A stretch of 64,000 nucleotides of DNA from Chloroflexi bacterium AL-N1 (GCA_013122435.1 WYDT01000004.1:186001-250000), one strand, 5' to 3'. Positions 18,258 to 28,100 are shown, counted from the stretch's first letter. The notes: generated from the letters alone by a model not told the origin. Numbers and translations are program-made.

Positions 18258-19538
18258 ATGACAAACGATTCAATGAACAATGCTTCTGCTGAACAAGAAA
18301 TTGCTGCGTTACGTCAACGCATAATCAACCTGGAACATGCAAATACTGCCTTACAATATGATCTACAACTGTTCCAGTCAGTCATCGACACACTCCCTTT
18401 CTCGCTATTTTGGAAGGATCGCCATTCGACCATCATCGGATGTAATCAAGCTTTCGCCACTGCCGTAGGTTATAACACAACGATTGAGGTACTTGGCAAA
18501 ACAGGCAACGATCTGCCCACTGAAGCCATTGCTTACCAGGCTGATGATCATGAAACACTAGAACAGAACATGCCTACGTACAATCGTATTACATCATTGA
18601 CTGATACTAACGGCACACAACTTTGGTTGGAAACGAATAAAGCCCCGTTGCAGGGTAGGCATGGTGAAACCATTGGTGTGGTTGACACCGTTCAGGATAT
18701 TACTCAGAATAAGTTGTCAGAACGATTGCTGAACAGTGTTGCCTCACATGTCTATGTTTACAATATTGTTAAGCAAACGAATGTTTGGGCAAATAGTGAT
18801 CTTACAGCGATGATGGGCTATACACTCGCAGACTTGCAGGCATTTGGTGATGCTCTTCTTGCCAATTTGCTCCATGCCGACGATCTGGCCCAGATCCCAA
18901 CATGGCAAACACAAATTATGCAGCTGGAAGATGGGCAGATTTTTGAATATGAATATCGTATGCGTCGTTCAGATGGCGAATGGATCTGGCTCATGGATCG
19001 TACAGTGGTATTTACCCGTGATGCTGATGGACAGGTGATTGAGTATCTTGGCACAGTCCAGGACATCACAGCGCTAAAAATGGCTGAAGTAGATCGTGTC
19101 AGCCTGCAACAACACATTATTAACGCACAACGTGACGCACTTTCTGAACTCTCCACACCGCTCATCCCACTTGCTGATGGTGTTATCATTATGCCGTTGA
19201 TCGGCACGATTGATCCTGAACGTGCCCTACAGGTTATGGAAACACTGCTTGATGGTATTGGACAATATCAAGCAGACATTGCCATCCTCGATATTACTGG
19301 TGTACGAACCATTGACACCCAGGTTGCCAGTGCGTTGGTACGAACTGCACAGGCCGCACGGTTGCTTGGCGCTCAGGTTATGCTGAGCGGCATTAGCGCC
19401 GAGGTTGCACAAACGCTGGTGCATCTTGGCGCTGATCTGGGTGATATTACCACCCAAAGTAATTTGCACAGCAGCCTCATGGAAGTGTTTGGCACGGACA
19501 TGCGAAGAGACAACTCGACATCTCTCTTTACGGTTTAA
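18258..19538 (+). CDS. PAS-PAS-STAS regulator (RsbR-like)
   Basis: 426 residues from ATG 18258 (MTNDSMNNASAEQEIAALRQ); a GTG at 18174 is less likely. A short coiled coil (about 10-40) precedes PAS 1 (FQSVIDTLPFSLFWKDR, ending VVDTVQDITQ) and PAS 2 (NSVASHVYVYN, ending YLGTVQDITALK). A STAS domain follows from about residue 310 (GVIIMPLIGTIDPERA, DIAILDITGVRTIDTQVA, LSGISAEVAQTL). This is the layout of RsbR-type stressosome or anti-anti-sigma proteins that read a signal through PAS. The STAS Ser/Thr positions (the T-G-V and L-S-G-I loops) are kept. No kinase lies next to it. Confidence 0.8.
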   Translation: MTNDSMNNASAEQEIAALRQRIINLEHANTALQYDLQLFQSVIDTLPFSLFWKDRHSTIIGCNQAFATAVGYNTTIEVLGKTGNDLPTEAIAYQADDHETLEQNMPTYNRITSLTDTNGTQLWLETNKAPLQGRHGETIGVVDTVQDITQNKLSERLLNSVASHVYVYNIVKQTNVWANSDLTAMMGYTLADLQAFGDALLANLLHADDLAQIPTWQTQIMQLEDGQIFEYEYRMRRSDGEWIWLMDRTVVFTRDADGQVIEYLGTVQDITALKMAEVDRVSLQQHIINAQRDALSELSTPLIPLADGVIIMPLIGTIDPERALQVMETLLDGIGQYQADIAILDITGVRTIDTQVASALVRTAQAARLLGAQVMLSGISAEVAQTLVHLGADLGDITTQSNLHSSLMEVFGTDMRRDNSTSLFTV

Positions 19539-19568
19539 ATTGCATCTAAAATCAGCCTGCGATTGTGC

Positions 19569-19600
19569 GCCCCCTTGCAACTTCTGCGCGGGGGCTTTTC
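19569..19600 (+). terminator. Rho-independent terminator of the PAS-STAS gene
   Basis: GCCCCC at 19569-19574 pairs with GGGGGC at 19590-19595, followed by TTTTCT, 30 bp after the stop codon. Confidence 0.75.
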
Positions 19601-19645
19601 TATGCGAACCACATTTGGTGACTTAAATGGAAGAGACAACATTTT

Positions 19646-19903
19646 TCACCCTTGCTCATGCACTACCACTCGTACTGCATAAACGGCTGCTTGGGTACGG
19701 TCGCGTAAATCCAGCCTCTACAAAATATTGGAAATATGATTCTTGACTGTACCTTCACTCACGACTAACTTGAGCGCAATCTCGCGATTGGTGGCCCCGT
19801 TCGCCAGCAGGTGCAGAATTTCGATTTCGCGTGGCATCATGGTTGGTCTCGGTTGGTGATCAGTAGCTGGGCGTAAGAAAAACCCGGAGTATTGTATCTT
19901 CAT
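19646..19903 (-). pseudogene. LuxR/NarL-type response regulator, C-terminal remnant
   Basis: On the minus strand the frame from 19903 contains the complete LuxR helix-turn-helix: MMPREIEILHLLANGATNRE, then IALKLVVSEGTVKNHISNIL. An in-frame TAG at 19718-19720 follows, and the same frame goes on with RLDLRDRTQAAVYAVR to a TGA at 19646-19648, the normal C-terminus. A single CAG-to-TAG change explains the stop. Upstream only a possible linker scrap (VAQIKAMARRAL) is visible; the receiver domain is gone. The remnant lies convergent to the PAS-STAS gene. Confidence 0.7.
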
Positions 19904-21361
19904 GCAGGATGAAGCCGACCTACTGCTAATGCCCGTCGAGCCATAGCTTTAATCTGCGCCACTAATGATGACTAAGCAACAGTCATATCCACGGACAACC
20001 ACTAGATGACTTCCACCACTATTCCATCCCTAATGAGCATAAAATAGACGACCAGCATCGATTTCATCCACAAGTCTGCTTGAGCTTAGATGCCCCTGTT
20101 CCACAGTTTCAAAATAATAGCTACGAAATACACTTCCCGCTGCGTTTAGAGATCTTGATGGTTCATTGGGGCAGCCATCGTATATCCTGTCAACAATGCT
20201 ACTGATAAATGGGTTGTGATAAAGTAGGAACAACGGTGATGTCAGGTGTCTGCCTATCGCGCTGGATCAGCCGCAGCTTGCACCAGTGTACAGGCTGGCG
20301 TGAGACGAAAACGTGCTCGCTCTGGGCCAAACTGGAGCCATACAACCACAGCGTCAAGTCGTACTGCTGCGCGGAATGGAGATGAGTAACCCGTTTCACC
20401 ACGTCACATGCCATCTGATACCATTCTGGGGGACACGCATGTTGCACACCACCGTGATGCCAGAAATACAGCGCGTTTCGCATATCATCAGGTTAATGCT
20501 GTGTATACCTATCCTGTTCAAACAAGTTACTTCATTCAGTTTCAACAATATACAAAATAGCTACTGCCCATGTGACCGTAGTTGCCACACGGGTTGTGTA
20601 TAGTAAGTAATAAATCAAGATGTCAAAACGAGATTGTACTGATGGTTTGCCTATGTATCAAGGATTGAAATACATCATTGCTCATCACAATAATGTGTGG
20701 AGCACATAAGCTGCTAGTATCGAAGGAGCTGGGGCTCATTAGTCCAAGGTAACATAATGCTCAGAAACAGCAGTGGATTGACAAAATGAGTCTTCTGTTT
20801 GCCTACCTGTTACAGTAAACTTTTCGATCTGATATGACCGAAAGGTCTATTGAAGATGCGTTTGATAGAAAACATTTGGATGGTGCTTTTGGACGATAAC
20901 ATCATGCTCTTCAGATGTTAGCATAAAATGAATTCCAGTAGATCTCGGTTCATCAGGTTTGCTTGCTGCACCATTGTGTTGAATGTAGAAAATACAGTCG
21001 TTCTGCCTACCTGTAACGATGAGCAGATGCGGTAGTCGATGGCTACTGTAGTAAACGTCGTGGAGAGTGGTAGATATGTTTACTTGTATATGAATAAGAA
21101 CAAATAAGCTTATTTTATTCAAAGCGAAACTCCTTGTGTCGATATACGTATAATAAAGATATGTAATTTGACCCATAAATTGTGTAATTGGCCCGTTCTT
21201 TCCAGATCTGTTTTAGGATGCACTGTAGGTAGCATAAGTCCTTCTATTGTGTAAATAAGGTTCGTTGAAGACTAAAAGATGTGGGCGATTTACAGATGCT
21301 GTTGGTCAATGGCAGAGATATAAGCTCAGGGTTGTGATGAAATATCGAAGAGTAGTAGAAA
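19904..21361. other. 1.5-kb stretch without a supportable gene
   Basis: Open frames exist on both strands (for example minus 20199-20483 and 20847-21176), but none has a good ribosome site or a motif I recognise. The first 100 bases probably hold more of the LuxR remnant. The rest is AT-rich and looks like degraded coding DNA. Confidence 0.4.
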
Positions 21362-22444
21362 GTGTGGTGTGCAGTGATTGGTAAGGCTACACTCCATGGA
21401 CAACATTTGCTGATGCGTGTTCCTAAACAAAAGCTGTTACGCGTGTGTTTTGCGGTTACCATAGGTGTCATTTTGTATCTGGTTATGCTAGTGCTGGTTA
21501 TGGGATTATTATTTACTATTGACAATACAGATATCATCACCATACAGATCTCGCGTAGTGTGTTGATTCTATACATCGGCGTATTTCTGGTGGTTGGTGT
21601 GGTTTTGATGTTGATGAGTCTGCGTGTGTTGCGACGCCCGCGCGCCAAGCCAACCATCACCATACTGCCAATCGGCTTGGAGTCGGATGATTATTCCCTG
21701 ATCCACAAGGTGTTTCCACGTAGTAATACTGTACGTTTGACGCCGTTGCTGGGTGGGTACAGCGGTGCGCTGGTTTTTCAAGCAGAGAGCTGGGGCAAAT
21801 ATGCTGCTCTCCAGCGTTCGAGTGTTGTAAAAAAAGATAACATAACTACAACAGGAAAAGAGACTATTCCAACGGTCATCATTATATCAGGCAGTCCGGG
21901 AACTGGGAAAACAACACTGAGTAAACACGTTGCTCAAATATTGCATGTACCAGTCATTCATCGAGATGCAATTAAAGAAACTATCTTCGACTCGCTGGGA
22001 TGGAGTGACCGTGCATGGTCAAAGCAAACCGGTATCACTAGTTATCGTCTGCTGTATTATTTCTTGGAGGTATTGCTGCAAACACGTTGTCATTTCATGG
22101 TTGAGAGCAATTTCAGCGCAACATTCGACACACCACAATTTATGAAACTGCAACAGTTGTACCCATACAACGCACTGCAGATCGTTTGCCATACTGATAT
22201 GCCTGTACTATTTGAACGGCTCCGTCATCGTAGCCAAACAGCTGAACGACACCCCGGCCATAGTGATCACGAGGAGATGGCAACTCTGACGCCAGATATG
22301 CTCATAGGAGAAGCAATACCACTTGGTTTGGATGGCCCAGTACTATCCATCGACACAACTGATCTCACAGCCACCAATTACATCGATATTGCACAAGAAG
22401 TACAACAGCATATGAACTGTGAGAGTATGGCAGGAGAAGCATAG
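21362..22444 (+). CDS. P-loop kinase (AAA_33/zeta-toxin-like) with an unusual membrane N-terminus; possible chimera
   Basis: The frame encodes 360 residues. Residues about 25-90 contain two strong membrane helices (LRVCFAVTIGVILYLVMLVL; VLILYIGVFLVVGVVLMLM). A soluble segment follows with VRLTPLLGGYSGALVFQAES, which looks like the opening of a different effector or phosphotransferase-type domain cut short. From about residue 165 comes a complete small P-loop kinase: VIIISGSPGTGKTTLSKHVA, VPVIHRDAIKETIFD and FMVESNFSA. That part resembles AAA_33 kinases of about 190 residues. The join near residue 150 suggests fusion of two genes by deletion. The start codon is uncertain (21362 or 21411). Confidence 0.55.
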   Translation: MWCAVIGKATLHGQHLLMRVPKQKLLRVCFAVTIGVILYLVMLVLVMGLLFTIDNTDIITIQISRSVLILYIGVFLVVGVVLMLMSLRVLRRPRAKPTITILPIGLESDDYSLIHKVFPRSNTVRLTPLLGGYSGALVFQAESWGKYAALQRSSVVKKDNITTTGKETIPTVIIISGSPGTGKTTLSKHVAQILHVPVIHRDAIKETIFDSLGWSDRAWSKQTGITSYRLLYYFLEVLLQTRCHFMVESNFSATFDTPQFMKLQQLYPYNALQIVCHTDMPVLFERLRHRSQTAERHPGHSDHEEMATLTPDMLIGEAIPLGLDGPVLSIDTTDLTATNYIDIAQEVQQHMNCESMAGEA

Positions 22445-22512
22445 GAAAATAGAGAGGGTAATTAGAAAAAACCATACGACAGACTAACTGACACGACCCT
22501 GAGGTAAATAAA

Positions 22513-22547
22513 GATGCGGCACAATCAGAGCAAGTCTGAGCCGCATC
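22513..22547 (-). terminator. Terminator hairpin of the 56-residue gene
   Basis: GATGCGGC and GCCGCATC form a perfect 8-bp stem. On the minus strand it is followed by TTTATTT, 40 bp after the stop of the small minus-strand gene. Confidence 0.6.
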
Positions 22548-22586
22548 GAATGTGTCGACAATCTTATAAAAACTATGCGTTACAAG

Positions 22587-22757
22587 CTATTCGCCATATC
22601 CTTCACTCATAACATAACGATATAACCGCTGTAACATTTGAAGCGATAATGTTTCATCTTCTTTATTGGGAAGGGGTGTACGTTCGGCGTAGTGTTGGCG
22701 TAGACGGTTCATAATAGATTCAACAAACGTTCGTCGTGCATCTGTTTCGGTACTCAT
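22587..22757 (-). CDS. Small protein of 56 residues, unknown function
   Basis: ATG 22757 follows a GGGGGGT site and the frame ends at TAG 22587-22589. The product begins MSTETDARRTFVESIMNRLR and ends YRYVMSEGYGE. It is charged and helical, with heptad-like Leu spacing in the middle. The strong ribosome site, its own terminator and even codon usage support a real gene. I recognise no family. It stands alone between the kinase ORF and pepF. Confidence 0.6.
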   Translation of the reverse strand: MSTETDARRTFVESIMNRLRQHYAERTPLPNKEDETLSLQMLQRLYRYVMSEGYGE

Positions 22758-23000
22758 TATCACTACCCCCCAAAACCATAGTATATACGTTTAGAACTTA
22801 TAACCAATGTTAATGCAATATTTTTTCTCGCTGTTAGAGTGTACGTGTAGCCTGAGAAGAGGGATGCATGTATACACCGCAATGTGTCAAGATGAGTAAT
22901 GGGTGAAATTCGTGAGCGATACATAGTCATTCCGATTAATACATCACCATGAGCATAATTGAATGTGGTACAATCGATATTGTAGAAGGAGTGCTACTTT

Positions 23001-23105
23001 GTGTCTCTCAAGATGCGCGATGGTGTGTTGCTCACGTCATCTGTTAGGCATTGCTGGTACACCATATTCAAAATCACATCAATGATGTTTGGAGGATTTT
23101 CATGA
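23001..23105 (+). CDS. Possible 34-codon leader ORF overlapping pepF
   Basis: GTG 23001 follows GAAGGAG by nine bases. The frame reads MSLKMRDGVLLTSSVRHCWY and ends at a TGA that overlaps the pepF start as ATGA. Such overlap usually means translational coupling. The product resembles nothing known, so it may be only a regulatory leader or a chance frame. The rest of 22758-23000 holds a plausible extended -10 (TGTGGTACAAT) and nothing else. Confidence 0.3.
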   Translation: MSLKMRDGVLLTSSVRHCWYTIFKITSMMFGGFS

Positions 23106-24907
23106 CAATTGATACTCACCGCGTACCCCGTCGTGATGAGATTCCTGTGGAGCACACATGGAATTTGACCCTTATCTATGCCAGCGATGCGGCGTGGGAA
23201 GAGGCTGTGGTACAACTTGAACAACAGCTTCCTGAAATAGCTGCGTTACAGGGTACACTCTCGCAGAGTGCTCAATCCTTACTACACATGCTACAACTTC
23301 AGGATGATGTTTTTATCCAGTTATACGAGATCTACCGTTATGCAAGTCACCGAAAGGATTCAGATAGTTCTGATCCTGCGGGGCAGGCGCTAGAAGAGCG
23401 TGCTGGTTCAGTGGTGGCACGAGCGAGTACGGCACTCTCATTTGTTGAGCCGGAAATTCTAACCATACCTGGTGCTACAATTACACAGTGGTTGCAAGAG
23501 GAAGACGCCTTGCACAGATATGATTATGCGCTGCAACAACTCTTGCAAAAGCGCGAACACATTCGTTCTGCTGAAGTTGAAGGTATTCTGGCTGAGTTTA
23601 GCGACATTACGCGTGCACCAAATGAGATTTATGATGTGTTGACCAATGCGGATCTACGTTTTCCCTCGATCCACGACGAAGCAGGGCACCTACTTGAACT
23701 CTCACACGCACGGTATGGTCGTTTAATGGAGAGTAAAGATCGGCGAGTCCGACACGATGCTTTCAAAGGAATGTATCAAACAGTTGGTGGTGTCCAGAGC
23801 ACGCTTGGAACGATACTTGCCGCAGAAGTACGCAGTCATGCTATCAATGCACGTGTGCGAAATTATCAATCTGCGTTGGAAGCTGCCCTAAAACCGCATG
23901 ACATTCCGGTTGATGTTTACCATAACCTCATTGCAACTATTCACAACAATCTCCCGCTGCTCCATCGCTATATGGCATTACGCAAGCGACTTATGGGGTT
24001 GGATGAACTGCGGATGTATGATCTCTATGTGCCAAACATTGCTGAAGCCGAAGTCCTGACACCGTATTCTGAAGCAACGGAAATCATCAAGAACGCATTG
24101 GCACCGCTTGGGCCAGATTATGCAGAAGCGTTGCAACGTTCGTTTACGAACCGCTGGATCGATGTCTATGAGAATGTTGGGAAACGAAGTGGTGCGTATA
24201 GCGGTGGTTCGTACACGACTGCGCCGTTCATTCTGATGAATTATCAAGATCGACTCACGGATATGTTTACCCTGGCCCACGAGTTGGGTCATTCGATGCA
24301 CTCATACTTTACCTGGCGTACTCAGCCTTTTGTGTACGGGAATTACACGATCTTTGTAGCCGAAGTCGCCTCCACGTTAAACGAGTCGTTGTTAGTTCAC
24401 TATCTCATCAACAATCGCGACGATGAGGCGCTCCGTAAACGGCTGATTGTGCAACAACTCGAAGACATTCGCACGACCATCTTTCGTCAGACGATGTTCG
24501 CCGAGTTTGAATTAGATATGCACACACGTGTTGAGGCAGGCGAGCCACTCACTGCCGATGTGTTGAGCAAACGTTATTACGATCTGGTGGGACGCTATCA
24601 CGGTGCAGAAGTTGTCCTGGACGATGAGATTGCACTGGAATGGGCGCGTATACCACATTTCTACTACAATTTCTATGTGTATCAGTATGCGACTGGTCTA
24701 TCGGCAGCATTGGCATTAAGCAAGCAGATTATCAATGAGGGGCAACCAGCCGTCGAACGCTACCTGACGTTCTTACAGAGTGGTTCGTCTAAGTCTTCCA
24801 TTGATTTGCTTCGTGATGCCGGAGTCGATATGACAACACCTGAGCCTATTCAAGCCGCAATGAATACCTTTGGTGAACTCCTTGACCAGATGGAACAATT
24901 GCAATAG
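23102..24907 (+). CDS. pepF: Oligoendopeptidase F (M3 family metallopeptidase)
   Basis: 601 residues from ATG 23102, with TTTGGAGGA before it. The N-terminal half is the helical prolyl-oligopeptidase-like domain (RVPRRDEIPVEHTWNLTLIY). The zinc site is in TLAHELGHSMHSYF (H393-E394-x-x-H397), and the third ligand is in FVAEVASTLNESLL. The YYNFYVYQYATGLSAA segment near the C-terminus is typical of PepF. The enzyme is a cytoplasmic zinc peptidase cutting peptides of about 7-17 residues. It is full length. Confidence 0.92.
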   Translation: MTIDTHRVPRRDEIPVEHTWNLTLIYASDAAWEEAVVQLEQQLPEIAALQGTLSQSAQSLLHMLQLQDDVFIQLYEIYRYASHRKDSDSSDPAGQALEERAGSVVARASTALSFVEPEILTIPGATITQWLQEEDALHRYDYALQQLLQKREHIRSAEVEGILAEFSDITRAPNEIYDVLTNADLRFPSIHDEAGHLLELSHARYGRLMESKDRRVRHDAFKGMYQTVGGVQSTLGTILAAEVRSHAINARVRNYQSALEAALKPHDIPVDVYHNLIATIHNNLPLLHRYMALRKRLMGLDELRMYDLYVPNIAEAEVLTPYSEATEIIKNALAPLGPDYAEALQRSFTNRWIDVYENVGKRSGAYSGGSYTTAPFILMNYQDRLTDMFTLAHELGHSMHSYFTWRTQPFVYGNYTIFVAEVASTLNESLLVHYLINNRDDEALRKRLIVQQLEDIRTTIFRQTMFAEFELDMHTRVEAGEPLTADVLSKRYYDLVGRYHGAEVVLDDEIALEWARIPHFYYNFYVYQYATGLSAALALSKQIINEGQPAVERYLTFLQSGSSKSSIDLLRDAGVDMTTPEPIQAAMNTFGELLDQMEQLQ

Positions 24908-24941
24908 CGCTGTGATGTTTAGACGTAACAGTCTTGGTGGT

Positions 24942-24981
24942 AGTACACCAATCAGGTCGTCTTGCAGATCATTGGTGTACT
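24942..24981 (+). terminator. Inverted repeat after pepF
   Basis: AGTACACCAAT and ATTGGTGTACT form an 11-bp perfect stem 34 bp after the pepF stop. The loop is 18 bases and no T-run follows. It lies between convergent genes. Confidence 0.5.
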
Positions 24982-25047
24982 GCTATCAAATGCCAGAATG
25001 CCACTCATGGTTGTGGCTACAATCGTATTGCTCGTCCATATGATCAG

Positions 25048-25686
25048 TTATGCCCGAGATGCATCACTGCGTGTAAAGCGTTCCAGCATCTGCTTCACAA
25101 AACCATCACCTTGATTCTCATATGGGAAATCAGTTGAGGGAACCTGATGACCGAGAAACGCGCAGAGTGCTTCCCAACCATCTTTAACCTCATAAATAAG
25201 GAGTTGTTCAGGGGGAAAGTAAGCTTGCACTGCACGATTGTGTTCTTCAATGAAGTTGATGAGGTGAGCCGTATGCGGGTCGAAACTACCAAACTTTGGA
25301 ATCATCATGGTGTTCATTAGGTTGACCATGGCTTGTACGCGTGGGATAAAGCGGAACGCCTGTAGTTTTGCCATGTGTGGAAAAACTCGCTTGACACTTG
25401 CTGCCCATCGCTCAGGGGCGCGGGTCGTCCGAATAAATCTGGCGTCGGGATAAGCAGCGTGAAGTTCTCGGTAAAAGAAGCAGGCTGGCCAACTTATACT
25501 CGCATCATACCCTGCAAAGATGGTTTCCCAGTCTGGAGTTTGCCCTTGCACCAGGTCATACCAGGCGTCAAAGTGCTGGTGCTGTATGACCGCCTCGAAG
25601 TTGTAAGCGTGATACCCCAGGTGTTCAAGTGCTCTTTGAATAGAGGTGGTTCCTGTGCGACCCAGTCCGACTCCAATAACACGCAT
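25048..25686 (-). CDS. Sulfotransferase family protein
   Basis: 212 residues from ATG 25686, behind GAAAGGACC. The N-terminal MRVIGVGLGRTGTTSIQRAL is the PAPS 5'-phosphosulfate loop of Sulfotransfer_4 proteins. ARFIRTTRAPERWAASVKR is the 3'-phosphate-binding region (Arg and Ser). The C-terminal FLGHQVPSTDFPYENQ matches the F-L-G-x-x-x-P-x-x-x-F-P end motif. It should transfer sulfate from PAPS to an unknown acceptor. No sulfation pathway genes adjoin it. Confidence 0.8.
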   Translation of the reverse strand: MRVIGVGLGRTGTTSIQRALEHLGYHAYNFEAVIQHQHFDAWYDLVQGQTPDWETIFAGYDASISWPACFFYRELHAAYPDARFIRTTRAPERWAASVKRVFPHMAKLQAFRFIPRVQAMVNLMNTMMIPKFGSFDPHTAHLINFIEEHNRAVQAYFPPEQLLIYEVKDGWEALCAFLGHQVPSTDFPYENQGDGFVKQMLERFTRSDASRA

Positions 25687-25841
25687 GACGTGGTCCTTTC
25701 GTTTATGGATAGAAAGCACACAGTAACTTTAGCATTGTTAGTATATGCTGTCAATAGTGTCTTTGGATACTGAATACTATCATCGATATCGATCACCAGA
25801 CCATTTACCCTCCAATGTCATACCCTAGTGAATGTTCAATG

Positions 25842-26051
25842 CTACTCTGAGGCAACAGACACATCGGTAGCTTTCACCATGACCATGACTTTTTTGCCAA
25901 CGGTGAGATTTAATCGCTGGGCTGAGTCGGCGGTAATCACTGAGACCATCTCGCCTCCCTGATCGAGTTCGACCACGACCTGTGCCATGACACTATCGGT
26001 CTTGATGTCTTTGATCGTCCCTGGAAGTTGATTGCGGGTACTAAGCTGCAT
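25842..26051 (-). CDS. Molybdenum-pterin-binding (Mop/TOBE) small protein
   Basis: 69 residues from ATG 26051 with GAAAGG upstream. The start MQLSTRNQLPGTIKDIKTD and the end VGKKVMVMVKATDVSVA are the classic Mop domain (S-x-R-N-x-L-x-G-x-V; G-x-x-V-x-A-x-I-K-A-T-x-V). Single-domain molbindins assemble into hexamers that bind molybdate or tungstate for storage or homeostasis. The gene is monocistronic. Confidence 0.88.
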   Translation of the reverse strand: MQLSTRNQLPGTIKDIKTDSVMAQVVVELDQGGEMVSVITADSAQRLNLTVGKKVMVMVKATDVSVASE

Positions 26052-26199
26052 AATACATACCTTTCTACTCGATAGCATTGTATCTAATAAAAATATTTAT
26101 GAGACCATATTATTATTCTACCAGAGAGTTGGGCGAACATGATCAAACACACCCCAGACTAACCAGAGACTTGTTTTGGTGAAGGAATTATGTTGCTAT

Positions 26200-26730
26200 C
26201 TACCTTGGTTCGACCGCAATATAAATCTTGACCTTATTCGACTGGGTCTGGTCATACCATTCAAAATCAAGAGTGTACAATCTACGATACGAGATACGCT
26301 CATCAAAATAGCCCCAGATCGTCTGCCAGGTAGCAACGACGGTTTGTGGCATCTCGCCGCTTGCTTCAAACACCATGTATTGGCCAGTAGAATCAGCAAT
26401 GCCTGTGAGTCCCTCGGAGAGGATTGTTGTACTACCCTTCTGGCATAGCACAAAATCGCAGGCTCCTTGATAGTTGCTTTCGTAGTTGGTAGACACCGCG
26501 TAGAGTGATGTTGGATCGCTGCGTTTGGGGATGCTTTCGCCCACCCGCTGCGAGAAGAATTGCTGATACACAGTAGGGATGCGAGCCGTCTCAGAGTTTG
26601 CTTCGTCATCATTCGTGGTGCGTGTGCCGATACCAACCAGCGACACTGCCGCAACTGACTCAAGATAGGGTGCCATATAACCTCGCTGCTGGCCTGTGAT
26701 CAAGATTTGGTCAGGCCGATCTTTGATCAT
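26200..26730 (-). CDS. GyrI-like / effector-binding domain protein
   Basis: About 176 residues from ATG 26730, with a GTG directly before it as an alternative start. Key stretches are YLESVAAVSLVGIGTRTTND, YESNYQGACDFVLC, GQYMVFEASGEMPQTVVATW and YTLDFEWYDQTQSNKVKIYI. They match the stand-alone effector-binding domain found in AraC/MerR multidrug regulators and GyrI/SbmC. No DNA-binding domain is attached. Such proteins bind small hydrophobic ligands. Its start faces the HEAT-like pseudogene. Confidence 0.65.
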   Translation of the reverse strand: MIKDRPDQILITGQQRGYMAPYLESVAAVSLVGIGTRTTNDDEANSETARIPTVYQQFFSQRVGESIPKRSDPTSLYAVSTNYESNYQGACDFVLCQKGSTTILSEGLTGIADSTGQYMVFEASGEMPQTVVATWQTIWGYFDERISYRRLYTLDFEWYDQTQSNKVKIYIAVEPR

Positions 26731-26749
26731 CACTTGGTCACCAGACTAC

Positions 26750-27504
26750 GTCCTGAATCTATAGACTCCCTACTTTTTTTTATTTCACACGACGAGGAGC
26801 GTAATAGCCTTATTGTATGGCTTTCGAACAGTAGGGATGCGCCGCTGTCGTGGTGTGGTACGCTCTCATATGCGGATTTTCTCTATCTTTGTGAACAGGC
26901 ATTGCTGTGAGATGACGACTTCTGTGATTATCAGTTGGCTGCGTCTTTTGAAAAATTTCAGCACCTTGACGAGGATGATGTCCGTATCCTATCGAGTTTC
27001 TGCGACAAGCAGGCTTCCTACACCCGACGACGGACACTACACGCACTGGGCTCGTTTTGCCCGACCAAAGACCATCGAACTCGCACACCGACTCTGGGCA
27101 GCGGATGATTGTGAGTTTGCAAAGCTGTCGTGTTTGCATTCGCTCAAACGCATTCCAGAGGCACACGACCTGTTTCCTACCTATCTGTTAGAGTTTGAAA
27201 ACACCCACGACACTCAGAACGTGGATTATCTGCGCTCCCACATGGCACAATTGCGGTCTAGCGAGGATACGATGGTCTCGCTGCATCACAAATCGGAGGT
27301 TGGCACCTCCATTCTGGTCGTATTATATTCACCTTATTGCTCAATGGAACTTATCCCTACCTCGATTCCACCAAACCGATACCTCGTGAACATACCGAAA
27401 AAGCAGCGAAGTTTGCCAATGTTCCGCCAGAGCAGATCGATGAGATGGTGCAATCGCTGTCGGAGCACATGGGCTGGGATATTACGCAAGGATCGGCGGG
27501 GTAG
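26750..27504 (+). pseudogene. HEAT-like helical protein, broken
   Basis: A frame with LLFFISHDEERNSLIVWLSN passes an in-frame TGA at 26908-26910 and continues YQLAASFEKFQHLDEDDVRI. It shifts by one base in a TTTT run at 27054-27057 (LHALGSF becoming ARPKTIELAHRLWAADD), reads LSCLHSLKRIPEAHDLFPTY, then shifts back near 27310-27330 to LLNGTYPYLDSTKPIPREHT and FANVPPEQIDEMVQSLSEHM, ending at TAG 27502-27504. The alpha-helical repeats look HEAT-like. The start is not clear. Function is unknown and presumably lost. Confidence 0.55.
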
Positions 27505-28100
27505 GTGTGATTGTGCCTGCCGCTCAAGTGGGCAATCTCTGCTGGTGGGGCCATTTCCTCAAGCAGTTGCCTACTGCTGTCGTCGCGTGGTGGTGTTCTC
27601 AGCGCAAGGCTTGAAAGCCGTGTGTTAGCGGCCAAGAATTAGAATGGGATGTTGCCTGGTAGCTAAGGGCGTACAATGATAAGGGTCGTTGGTTGGTGAG
27701 TCCATTTCCGCCCCAGTGGGGCGGTGCTGTTAGCGCAGGGCTTTAGTCCCGCGTGACTCGCAAGGAAGGTTAATTGTACAAGGAATGAGCGGAGCGGATG
27801 CTCAGGATAATATAAGCAGGCAGGGGGCGTCGAGGTTCCGGGTCGGGATTGTCAGGCAGTACGTAGAGAAGCTCAGTGGATAGTTGAACGGTGGGCCTTC
27901 TTTGCGGGTGGTCTGGCGGGTGCAACGCTGCCAGCGGAGTTCTTAGGAGCAGGCCCCTGAGGTGGGGTGTGGGGCACAGCACCCACACGAGTATCAATCT
28001 GATAATAGCGATTGCTCAAGCAGGTTGCATTCACTCCAGCGGGGCGGTGCTCAGAGCGTAAGAATGAGCCCCTGCGTGATAGTTCCAATGATGCAGCACC
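27505..28100. repeat. GC-rich intergenic stretch with REP-like palindromes
   Basis: No gene is supported. The DNA is GC-rich and repetitive, with the palindrome CCGCCCCAGTGGGGCGG at 27708-27724, then GGGCTTTAGTCCCGCG, and CCAGCGGGGCGGTGCTCAGA near 28037. Similar GGGCTTTAGTCCCG and CCGCCCCGCTGG wording appears at 37.4 and 57.4 kb, so these are copies of a dispersed repeat. Confidence 0.5.

Noticed and set aside
20199-21176. Two minus-strand frames, and a short repeated ACAGGTAGGCA near 20810 and 21000
   Set aside because: The shared word is only about 11 bases and the frames have no recognisable features.
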